Shown: positions 16,928 through 23,560 of the stretch, in pieces
How the letters are laid out: each line of letters begins with the position of its first letter
Position numbering within the stretch: the stretch's first letter is position 1
Source of the DNA: Brachybacterium sp. FME24
GTDB lineage: Bacteria; Actinomycetota; Actinomycetes; Actinomycetales; Dermabacteraceae
Assembly (NCBI RefSeq): GCF_014897705.1
Contig: NZ_JABUXV010000001.1
Location: 248,001 to 312,000 of the forward strand
Direction of reading: 5' to 3'
DNA length: 64,000 nucleotides
Made by a program: the position numbers and the translations under genes
Notes under the pieces: model-generated
Database searches by the model: none
Seen by the model: the letters and a program-made list of their open reading frames with translations, nothing else
Told to the model about the DNA's origin: nothing

Positions 16928-17500
16928 TCAGCTCCTGGCGTCGTCGAGCCGCTGCAGATGCAGGTCGATCATGGATACGGCGCGTTCCGGCTCGAGGTGA
17001 CCGAGCATCACACGCAGTGTGATGCCGTCGACCAGCGAAGCAAGACCCTCAGCCTCGAGATCACCGCCCTCGCCGTCGAACATCCCCGCGCCGTCCTCGA
17101 CGACTCTCTCCCGCATGCCCGCCCAGGCCCCGCGCACGACCTCGGCCAGTACGGGGTCGGTGACAGCTGCGGTGACGAACGAGTACCAGACCCCGGATCC
17201 GATGCGAGCATCGGATCCGTCCGGGACTCCCATGGTGAGGAGGTGCCGCAGCCGGGCCGACGCCGGCTCCTCGGCTCGAGAGACGTACCGTTCCGCAGCG
17301 AGCTCCCCAAAGAGTCCGCACGCGTGGCGGACCATCTCGTCTCTCGACGAGAAGTAATACTGAACGCGTCCCATCGAGACCCCGGCCGCCGCCGCCACGC
17401 TGCGGAGGCTGACCGCGGCGATTCCCCTCTCGGCGATGACCTGGAAGACCCCTAAGGCGATCTCTCTTCGGCGCTCGGCGTGATCGACTTTTTTGGGCAT
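16928..17500 (-). CDS. TetR-family transcriptional regulator
   Basis: The 190-aa regulator has an N-terminal HTH (residues about 10-57: RREIALGVFQVIAERGIAAVSLRSVAAAAGVSMG given in part; recognition helix near GRVQYYF). The C-terminal ligand domain resembles the BetI/TetR_C_6 type (EGLASLVDGITLRVML). The ATG at 17500 lies 6 nt after TAGGAT, suggesting a leaderless mRNA. It probably represses the alpha/beta hydrolase downstream through the operator at 16824-16845. Confidence 0.88.
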   Translation of the reverse strand: MPKKVDHAERRREIALGVFQVIAERGIAAVSLRSVAAAAGVSMGRVQYYFSSRDEMVRHACGLFGELAAERYVSRAEEPASARLRHLLTMGVPDGSDARIGSGVWYSFVTAAVTDPVLAEVVRGAWAGMRERVVEDGAGMFDGEGGDLEAEGLASLVDGITLRVMLGHLEPERAVSMIDLHLQRLDDARS

Positions 17501-17506
17501 GTACGG

Positions 17507-17512
17507 ATCCTA
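17507..17512 (-). promoter_or_regulatory. -10 hexamer of a leaderless promoter for tetR
   Basis: TAGGAT on the minus strand is followed by 6 nt and the ATG at 17500. Just upstream GTTGTTG occurs twice on the plus strand (about 17513 and 17531), flanking CTGGCCAG. Confidence 0.45.
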
Positions 17513-17599
17513 GTTGTTGCTGGCCAGAAGGTTGTTGACAGCCGCAGAATCCTGGTGCGCGATGGGATCAGCAATGCCGGTGCCAGCGCCGAGTAGTGT

Positions 17600-17937
17600 C
17601 CTTGTGCGGGTAGCACCTCGACATGGGTGAATCGTTACAGACAGTTCGCCGACCTCGGTCCGCAAGTCCGTTCGTCTACACCGCCGCGCCAGCCCACCGC
17701 GACAGTCAGCACGGTAACTTCACAGATCGAACAGAAACGCCGCGACCACAAATGGTCATGGGCTTGCCCGCGCGACAACAGCGAATCAAGCCCTACACAC
17801 CACGCCACAACGGCAAGGTCGAGCGCGCTCGTGGTCTGGAACCTGCACTACAACTGCCACTGACCCCAGAGTGCACACGTCGGACGGCCACCTGCCTCCT
17901 CCGCTTCAATCAGCGCCCAAACGTCCTGGCCTCAGAC
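17600..17937 (+). pseudogene. Decayed DDE transposase fragment (IS3/IS481-type integrase core)
   Basis: The frame around 17623-17937 contains RIKPYTPRHNGKVER, the conserved segment leading to the third catalytic residue of IS3/IS481-type transposases, preceded by GNFTDR (a ruined TDNG.EFT strand). The neighbouring frame also has transposase-like pieces, and the expected SHR..E after KVER is lost, so several frameshifts and substitutions have accumulated. The N-terminal two thirds are absent. It is an old insertion remnant; the intact IS481 element begins 6 bp further on, after its target duplication. Confidence 0.7.
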
Positions 17938-17943
17938 ACTAGT
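17938..17943. repeat. Left copy of the 6-bp target-site duplication ACTAGT
   Basis: ACTAGT here is repeated exactly at 19025-19030 on the other side of the IS element. It fits NCTAGN, the target known for Bordetella IS481. Confidence 0.85.
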
Positions 17944-17969
17944 TGTACTCGGCCTTGAGGTTGGTGACA
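17944..17969 (+). repeat. Left terminal inverted repeat of the IS481-family element
   Basis: These 26 nt match the complement of 18999-19024 at 21 positions, with the outer 11 identical. Confidence 0.85.
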
Positions 17970-18049
17970 CACCTGCGGGGTTGTTGACGTAGTGAGGACC
18001 TCCGGGTGTGGTGGGTGATGTCTAAGTCGCCTACCGTCCGGAGGTCCTC

Positions 18050-19003
18050 GTGTCCCACCGTAACGCCCGTCTGAACTTCCGGGGCCGGCAGCTGTTGGTC
18101 CAACGCGTCCGCGGAGAGGGCTGGGCCGTCGCTCACGCCGCCAAGGCGCAGGGAGTCTCCAGGCAGTGCGCGCATCGTTGGATCAGACGTTTCGACGAGC
18201 ACGGCGAGGCGGCCCTGTTCGACCGCTCCAGCCGGCCCCGTCACTGTCCGCGTCAAACCATGCCCGAGACGGAAGAACGCGTGCTCGCCTGTCGCCACGT
18301 TCAACGGCGTGGCCAGGACTGGATCGGGCCAGAACTTGGGGTGCCCCCTCGAACGGTCTCGCGAATCCTGCGTCGCAACGCAGTCCCGTATCTGCGGGAG
18401 TGCGACCCGCTCACCGGTGAGGTGATCCGTGCATCGAAGACCACCGCTGTCCGTTACGAGCGCGCCGTGCCGGGCGAGCTGGTCCACATGGACGTGAAGA
18501 AGATCGGGAAAATCCCCGACGGAGGCGGCTGGCGCGCTCACGGGCGCGGAGAGGGCAGCCGCAGTCGCGGAATCGGCTACGACTACGTGCACTCACTGAT
18601 CGATGACCACTCTCGCCTGGGCTACTCCGAGATCCTCCCGGACGAGAAGGGCGCAACCTGCGCTGGATTCCTGACCCGCGCCGCGGACTACTTCGCGACC
18701 CACGGGATCTCCTGGATCCAGGAAGTGATGACCGACAACCACCTCAGCTACAAGAAATCAGTCGCAGTGCGCGAGGTGATCGACGCTCTCGGTGCGAAAC
18801 ACCTGTTCATCAAGCCGCACTGCCCCTGGCAGAACGGCAAAGTCGAACGCTTCAACCGCACGCTGCAGATCGAGTGGGCCTACCGCCAAGTGTTCCTCAG
18901 CAACATCGAACGCTCCCGCGCCCTTGCGCCCTGGCTCGAGGTCTACAACACTCAACGCCGCCACACCGCACTCGGAGGACACCCACCCATCACCCGCCTG
19001 TAA
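18050..19003 (+). CDS. IS481-family transposase
   Basis: The 317-aa protein has an N-terminal helix-turn-helix (VAHAAKAQGVSRQCAHRWIRR), a second HTH-like segment, and a DDE integrase core: HMDVKKIGKI (first Asp), MTDNHLSYKK (second Asp) and CPWQNGKVERFNRTLQIEWAY (Glu in the final helix; quoted in part). The stretch YNTQRRHTALGGHPPITRL is the standard C-terminal end. The start is GTG 18050 with GGAGG at 5-nt spacing. There is no frameshift, so a functional enzyme is expected. Confidence 0.95.
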   Translation: MSHRNARLNFRGRQLLVQRVRGEGWAVAHAAKAQGVSRQCAHRWIRRFDEHGEAALFDRSSRPRHCPRQTMPETEERVLACRHVQRRGQDWIGPELGVPPRTVSRILRRNAVPYLRECDPLTGEVIRASKTTAVRYERAVPGELVHMDVKKIGKIPDGGGWRAHGRGEGSRSRGIGYDYVHSLIDDHSRLGYSEILPDEKGATCAGFLTRAADYFATHGISWIQEVMTDNHLSYKKSVAVREVIDALGAKHLFIKPHCPWQNGKVERFNRTLQIEWAYRQVFLSNIERSRALAPWLEVYNTQRRHTALGGHPPITRL

Positions 19004-19024
19004 CTGACCTCTCGGCCGAGTACA
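18999..19024 (-). repeat. Right terminal inverted repeat of the IS481-family element
   Basis: It is the inverted partner of 17944-17969 and starts just before the transposase stop codon. Confidence 0.85.
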
Positions 19025-19030
19025 ACTAGT
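19025..19030. repeat. Right copy of the 6-bp target-site duplication ACTAGT
   Basis: It is identical to 17938-17943 and defines the right boundary of the IS. Confidence 0.85.
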
Positions 19031-19137
19031 CGCCGCCGGACAACGGCATCCTGCACCTGCACCTGCACGCCGACGAACATCGACACATACCGGCGCTCAC
19101 GCAGTATCAGCACGGACGGGATGCACCACCGGATCGG

Positions 19138-20079
19138 TCAGCCGAGCATCGTCACGTCCACCTCGAAGCACCGGCGCGGCGACTTCTGTCCCGACCCGGA
19201 ACGCCACCCTACGCAGTGGACCGACTGTCCCGAGCGGTCGTCGTCGTAGGCGACCAGCACGGCGCCCGGCAGCATGACCGGGGCGTCGAAGGAGACGTCC
19301 CAGCGCAACGGCCGCGAGAGGTCCACGCGGGACTCGGTGAACACCCGGGAGGCGGTGTACATGCCGTGGGCGATGGCCCGGGGAAATCCGAACGCCTTGG
19401 CGCTGAGCGCCGAGAGGTGGATCGGGTTCACGTCCCCGGAGACGGCGGCGTAGCGCCGTCCGGTGTCCGCGGGCAGCGTCCAGCGTCCCGTCGGTCGCGG
19501 TGCCTCGAACGGGCGCCGCTCCTGCCGGGGAGCGGCGTCGTCCTCGGTGTCGCCCTCGCCGCCAGCGGCTTTGGCGAGGTAGGTGGAGACATCGGTCGCG
19601 ATGATCTCGCCGTCCTGGCCAAGGATCGTCGAGACCGCTTCGAAGGTGCGTCCCTTGCGGTGCCCCTGCAGGTCACGGACCCGGCACTCGACATCCACGA
19701 TGTCCCCGACCCGCACCGGGCGATGCTGGAGAACCTGGTTGCGCAGGTGCACGAGCCCGAGCAGAGCGAAGGGGAAGTCCTGGCGCGCCATGAGTGCGAG
19801 CGAGACCGGGAACGTGAGCACGTGCAGCACGCCCGGATGGACCAGATCGGTCGCGGGGCCGCCCATGAGGTGGTCGAAGTCGCGGGCGCGCTCGGCCTCG
19901 ATCCGCACTGCCCGCACGCGGTATGCGATCCGGGGCAGCACCGGATCCTTCCGCGCGCGACGCCGGGCTGATCGCGGATCCAGCGCTGCCGCGTAGACGG
20001 CGGGAAAGGACGGCACGTCGGTGAGGTCCTTGATCCGTTCTGCCGAAGCCGGGGACCCGGAGCTCTGCACGGCGCTCAC
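19138..20079 (-). CDS. MaoC-type (R)-enoyl-CoA hydratase, double hot-dog (HtdX-like)
   Basis: The 313-aa protein matches the two-hot-dog HtdX/HtdY layout: a degenerate N-terminal half (FDHLMGGPATDLVHPGVLHV) and a C-terminal half with the hydratase motif YAAVSGDVNPIHLSALSAKAFG (quoted in part), where Asp and His act. It should hydrate trans-2-enoyl-CoA/ACP. The GTG start overlaps the stop of the FabG-like gene (GTGA), so it is the last gene of a thiolase-reductase-hydratase operon. The order matches mycobacterial Rv0241c-Rv0243 as I recall it. Confidence 0.85.
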   Translation of the reverse strand: MSAVQSSGSPASAERIKDLTDVPSFPAVYAAALDPRSARRRARKDPVLPRIAYRVRAVRIEAERARDFDHLMGGPATDLVHPGVLHVLTFPVSLALMARQDFPFALLGLVHLRNQVLQHRPVRVGDIVDVECRVRDLQGHRKGRTFEAVSTILGQDGEIIATDVSTYLAKAAGGEGDTEDDAAPRQERRPFEAPRPTGRWTLPADTGRRYAAVSGDVNPIHLSALSAKAFGFPRAIAHGMYTASRVFTESRVDLSRPLRWDVSFDAPVMLPGAVLVAYDDDRSGQSVHCVGWRSGSGQKSPRRCFEVDVTMLG

Positions 20080-21416
20080 TTCCCCACCATGTTCTGGCCG
20101 CAGACGCGCAGCGTCTCCCCGCGCAGGCCGCCTGCCTCGGACGAGGCGAGGAACGCGATCGCCTCGGCGACGTCCACCGGCAGACCACCCTGCTGGAGGG
20201 AGTTGAGGCGGCGCGCGACCTCGCGGGTCAGCGCGGGCATCCTGGCGGTCATCTCGGTCTCGATGAACCCGGGGGCGACCGCGTTCGCGGTGCCGCCGAG
20301 GGCCTCCAAGCGTGCGGCGAGCGCGTCGACGAAAGCCATCACCCCGGCCTTGGAGGCCGCGTAGTTGGTCTGTCCACGGTTGCCCGCGATGCCGCTGGTC
20401 GAGGCGAGCGAGACCACACGGGGCTGCGCCCCGAGCACGTCCCCGGCCTCGAGGAGGGCCTGGGTGAGAGCGATCTGGCTGGAGATGTTCACGGCGAGCA
20501 CCGGATCCCAGCGTTCCGGCGTCATGTTGGCGAACAGCTTGTCGCGGGTGATGCCGGCGTTGAGCACGGCGATGTCGAGCACGAGACCCCGGTCCCTCAG
20601 GACCTCGACCAGCCGCTCCCCCGCTCCTGCCGAGGTGACGTCGAGTTGGACCGGGATCGCGCGCAGCTCGTTGGCCAGGCGGGACAGCTCGGTGCCGGCG
20701 CCGGGGACGTCGAGCACCACGAGGCGGGCGCCGTCGGCGGCGAGAGTACGGGCGATGGCCGCACCGATGCCGCGGGCGGCGCCGGTGACCAGGGCCGTGC
20801 GCCCGGCCAGTGGCTGCGCGAGGTCCTCGGTCGCGGAGCCGTCGGCAGTGGAGACGGTGAGGAACTGGCCGGTCACGAAAGCACTGCGGGCCGAGAGCAG
20901 GAACCGCAGGGCACCGGTCACGCCGGGTGCGTCCAGACCCACGCCGTCGCCGACCAGGATGCCGTTGGCGGTGCCGCCGCGGCGCATCTCATGGGCGAGT
21001 GAGCGCAGGAACCCTTCCACGCCGCCGCGAGCCGCGTCCCGCGCGGGATCCTGGCCGGCGGCGGGCCGGGAGATCGTCACCACCCGCGCGCCGGGGGCGA
21101 GCGAGCGCATGGCGCCGGACAGCGGCAGCAGGATCGCGCCGAGGTCCGCCGGGGTGGAGACCTCGTCGAGCACGGCGATCACGGAGCCGACGGTGCGCAG
21201 CTCCTCGAAGCGTCGTCGCACGTCGGTGCCCCAGGCCAGCAGCTCCCGGGCGACCTGGTCAGCGCCGTCGGACTCCCCGAGCACGACGACCGGGCCCAGC
21301 ACGGGCTCGGGGCGGTCACCGCGACGAGGAAGCGTCGAGGGCCGGGGCAGGCCCACCTGCTTGGCGATCAGCGCGCCAGGAGCGGAGCGGACGAACTTCG
21401 TATAGGCATCGGTCAT
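20076..21416 (-). CDS. High-molecular-weight 3-oxoacyl-ACP/CoA reductase (FabG4-like)
   Basis: The 446-aa protein is much longer than FabG (about 250). Residues 1-200 form a degenerate flavodoxin/Rossmann-like domain, and residues about 205-446 a complete SDR: TGAARGIGAAIA (cofactor turn), NAGITRD and the Ser-Tyr-Lys triad in SLASTSGIAGNRGQTNYAASK (quoted in part). This architecture is that of mycobacterial FabG4, an NADH-using reductase. GAGGAGG precedes ATG 21416. It lies 60 nt after the thiolase gene and is coupled to the hydratase gene. Confidence 0.88.
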   Translation of the reverse strand: MTDAYTKFVRSAPGALIAKQVGLPRPSTLPRRGDRPEPVLGPVVVLGESDGADQVARELLAWGTDVRRRFEELRTVGSVIAVLDEVSTPADLGAILLPLSGAMRSLAPGARVVTISRPAAGQDPARDAARGGVEGFLRSLAHEMRRGGTANGILVGDGVGLDAPGVTGALRFLLSARSAFVTGQFLTVSTADGSATEDLAQPLAGRTALVTGAARGIGAAIARTLAADGARLVVLDVPGAGTELSRLANELRAIPVQLDVTSAGAGERLVEVLRDRGLVLDIAVLNAGITRDKLFANMTPERWDPVLAVNISSQIALTQALLEAGDVLGAQPRVVSLASTSGIAGNRGQTNYAASKAGVMAFVDALAARLEALGGTANAVAPGFIETEMTARMPALTREVARRLNSLQQGGLPVDVAEAIAFLASSEAGGLRGETLRVCGQNMVGK

Positions 21417-21476
21417 GGTTCCTCCTCGGAAGGGGTGCGAGCGCGTCGTCGCGGACGCCGCGCCGGGACGGCAGGA

Positions 21477-22802
21477 TCAGTCGGCGACGGACTCGAGCAG
21501 GACCACGGTGCCCTGACCGGCGGCCGCGCAGACGGAGATCAGGCCGCGCTGGACGAGCCCGGTCTCGGTCGCACGCTGGTGCAGCAGCTTGGACAGGGTC
21601 GCCACCAGGCGGCCGCCGGTCGCGGCGAAGGGGTGGCCGGCCGCGAGCGAGGAGCCGACGACATTGAGCTTGCTGCGGTCGATGGCGCCGAGCGCGCCGC
21701 CGCGCCCGAGCTTCGTACGGCAGAACTCCTCGGACTCCCAGGCCGCCAGGGTCGACAGGACGGTCGAGGCGAAGGCCTCGTGGATCTCGTAGAAATCGAG
21801 GTCCTGCAGGGTGAGTGCGTTCGCGTCCAGCAGCTCGGGCACGGCATAGGCAGGGGCCATGAGCAGGCCTTCGTCGCCGTGGACGAAGTCGACGGCCGCG
21901 GAGCGGGCGTCGACCACGCGCGCCAGCGGGGTAAGTCCGCGCTCGACGGCCCATTCCTCGCTGCCCATGAGCACCGAGGACGCGCCGTCGCTGAGCGGGG
22001 TGGAGTTGCCGGCGGTCATCGTCGGCTCGGTGACCTGCGGGGACTTCACGCCGTAGACGGGCTTGAGGGAACCGAGCTTCTCGAGCGTGGAATCGGAGCG
22101 CAGGTTCTGGTCGCGGGCGAGCCCCCGGTAGCCGGTGACCAGGTCGTCGAAGAAGCCCTCATCGTAGGCCGCGGCCAGGTGCTGGTGCGAGGCAAGTGCC
22201 AGTTCGTCCTGCGCCTGGCGCGTGATGCCCCACTGAGCGGCGGTGAGCGCCTGGTGCTCTCCCATGGACAATCCCGTGCGGGGCTCGCCGTTGCGGGGCG
22301 GGACCGGCGCGAGATCCGCGGGGCGGATCGAGCTGAGCGCCTTGATCCGCTGCATCGCGGTCTTGGCGGCGAAGGCGCGGTGCAGGATGCGGCGCAGCCG
22401 CGGGGTGACCTCGATCGGCGAGTCGGAGGCGGAGTCCACGCCGCAGGCGATGCCCGAGTCGATCTGGCCGAGCTGGATCCGATTGGACACGTGGATCACG
22501 GTCTCCAGGCTGGTGGCGCAGGCCTTGGACATATCGATCGCGGGGGTGCGCGGATCCAGCGGGGTGCCCAGCGCGCTCTCGCGGGTGAGGTTGAGGTCGC
22601 CGGCGAGCTTGAGGACTGCGCCGCCGGCGATCTCCCCGAGCTTCGCGCCCTGCAGCTGGTAGCGGGCGACGAGACCGTCGAGGGCCGCAGTGAGCAGGTC
22701 CTGGTTGGAGATGCCGGCGTAGGGTCCGCCCGAGCGGGCGAACGGGATGCGGTTGCCGCCCAGGATCAGGGCATCGCGCGGGAAATCATTCACTGTAGGC
22801 AC
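21477..22802 (-). CDS. Acetyl-CoA C-acyltransferase (thiolase, FadA2/FadI-like)
   Basis: The 441-aa thiolase has its nucleophilic Cys in KACATSLETV, the basic His in EIHEAFASTV and the second Cys in SVCAAAGQGTV, all in order. Mid-sequence GLSMGEHQALTAAQWGITR marks the FadI/FadA2-like branch. It should cleave or condense 3-oxoacyl-CoA. The start is GTG 22802 with only a weak ribosome site. It is the first gene of the minus-strand operon and divergent from tetR across a perfect dyad at 22877-22893. Confidence 0.9.
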   Translation of the reverse strand: MPTVNDFPRDALILGGNRIPFARSGGPYAGISNQDLLTAALDGLVARYQLQGAKLGEIAGGAVLKLAGDLNLTRESALGTPLDPRTPAIDMSKACATSLETVIHVSNRIQLGQIDSGIACGVDSASDSPIEVTPRLRRILHRAFAAKTAMQRIKALSSIRPADLAPVPPRNGEPRTGLSMGEHQALTAAQWGITRQAQDELALASHQHLAAAYDEGFFDDLVTGYRGLARDQNLRSDSTLEKLGSLKPVYGVKSPQVTEPTMTAGNSTPLSDGASSVLMGSEEWAVERGLTPLARVVDARSAAVDFVHGDEGLLMAPAYAVPELLDANALTLQDLDFYEIHEAFASTVLSTLAAWESEEFCRTKLGRGGALGAIDRSKLNVVGSSLAAGHPFAATGGRLVATLSKLLHQRATETGLVQRGLISVCAAAGQGTVVLLESVAD

Positions 22803-22876
22803 CTCTTCGTGGTCTGGCGTCGCGGGTGGTCAGGCGTCGGGGCAGAAATTCTTCCCCAGGACTTTACATAGGACCG

Positions 22877-22893
22877 AGGGTACTTGATACCCT
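22877..22893. promoter_or_regulatory. Palindromic operator in the thiolase/tetR divergent promoter region
   Basis: AGGGTA-N5-TACCCT is a perfect 6-bp dyad. It overlaps the putative -10 TACCCT of tetR, whose GTG start is 7 nt further on, and lies next to a TAAAGT -10 candidate for the thiolase operon on the other strand. Both promoters could be repressed from this single site. Confidence 0.6.
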
Positions 22894-22900
22894 AGGTTCT

Positions 22901-23560
22901 GTGAATGCGACGACGCAAGCCCCCTTGGACGGCCGATCGGCCCGCTGGGCACGCCACCGAGAACTACGGCGTGCCGAGCTGCTCGACGTCGCTCGCCACC
23001 TGATCCATGAGAGCGGCCCCGATGTGACGATGGAGGACATCGCCGCCGCCTCCGGCACGTCGAAGTCCATCGTCTACCGGTACTTCGAGGACAAGGCGAC
23101 CCTGCAGCAGGCGCTCGGGCGCAGCATTCTGGCGACGATGCACGGCAAGCTCCTCGAGGAGATGCGCGCACTGGAGTCCGAGGTCGGGCGGGAACCTGAT
23201 GCCGACGAACGCATCCGCGCCATGATCCGAGCGTACGTGGAGACCGCGCAGCGCTCCCCCGGCGTCTACCGCTTCGTCACCCGGCCCAGCGACGGGCTGA
23301 ACCACTTCCTCCAGGCCGTCTCCCGGCTGGTCGCCACGTTCCTCCCGCCGGATGTGCCCTCACCGCAGATCTGGGCGCACGGAGCCGTCGGATTCGTCGA
23401 GGGCGCGGTCGACACCTGGATGACCGACCTCGAAGAGCATGCAGCCCCGGCCGGCACCGCCGAGCGGTCCGGCAGGACCCGCGGCCCCGCTGCCCCCGTC
23501 ACCTCCGACCAGCTCGTCACCCACCTCGTCACCTGGCTCATGAAGGGAATGCACGCATGA
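22901..23560 (+). CDS. TetR-family regulator of the fatty-acid cluster
   Basis: The 219-aa regulator has an HTH at about residues 20-65 (AELLDVARHLIHESGPDVTM, then IAAASGTSKSIVYRYFEDKA, typical of TetR) and an alpha-helical ligand domain. GTG 22901 is chosen because a TACCCT -10 ends 7 nt before it; upstream residues in the frame look random. It sits between the two arms of the cluster and its stop overlaps the acyl-CoA oxidase start (ATGA), so it probably controls both, likely responding to acyl-CoA. Confidence 0.85.
   Translation: MNATTQAPLDGRSARWARHRELRRAELLDVARHLIHESGPDVTMEDIAAASGTSKSIVYRYFEDKATLQQALGRSILATMHGKLLEEMRALESEVGREPDADERIRAMIRAYVETAQRSPGVYRFVTRPSDGLNHFLQAVSRLVATFLPPDVPSPQIWAHGAVGFVEGAVDTWMTDLEEHAAPAGTAERSGRTRGPAAPVTSDQLVTHLVTWLMKGMHA

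Larger units (their letters stand above)
17944..19024 (+). mobile_element. Intact IS481-family insertion sequence, 1081 bp
   Basis: The element begins TGTACTCGGCC and ends GGCCGAGTACA. The terminal inverted repeats match at 21 of 26 positions (11 perfect at the tips) and have the TGT...ACA ends typical of IS481. It is flanked by ACTAGT duplications and contains one uninterrupted transposase gene. Everything needed for transposition appears present, so it is probably recent or active. Confidence 0.93.

Noticed and set aside
19031..19137. Continuation of the old transposase remnant to the right of the IS
   Set aside because: Joining the flanks across the duplication gives no transposase-like reading frame; only a short CCTGCA repeat is present.
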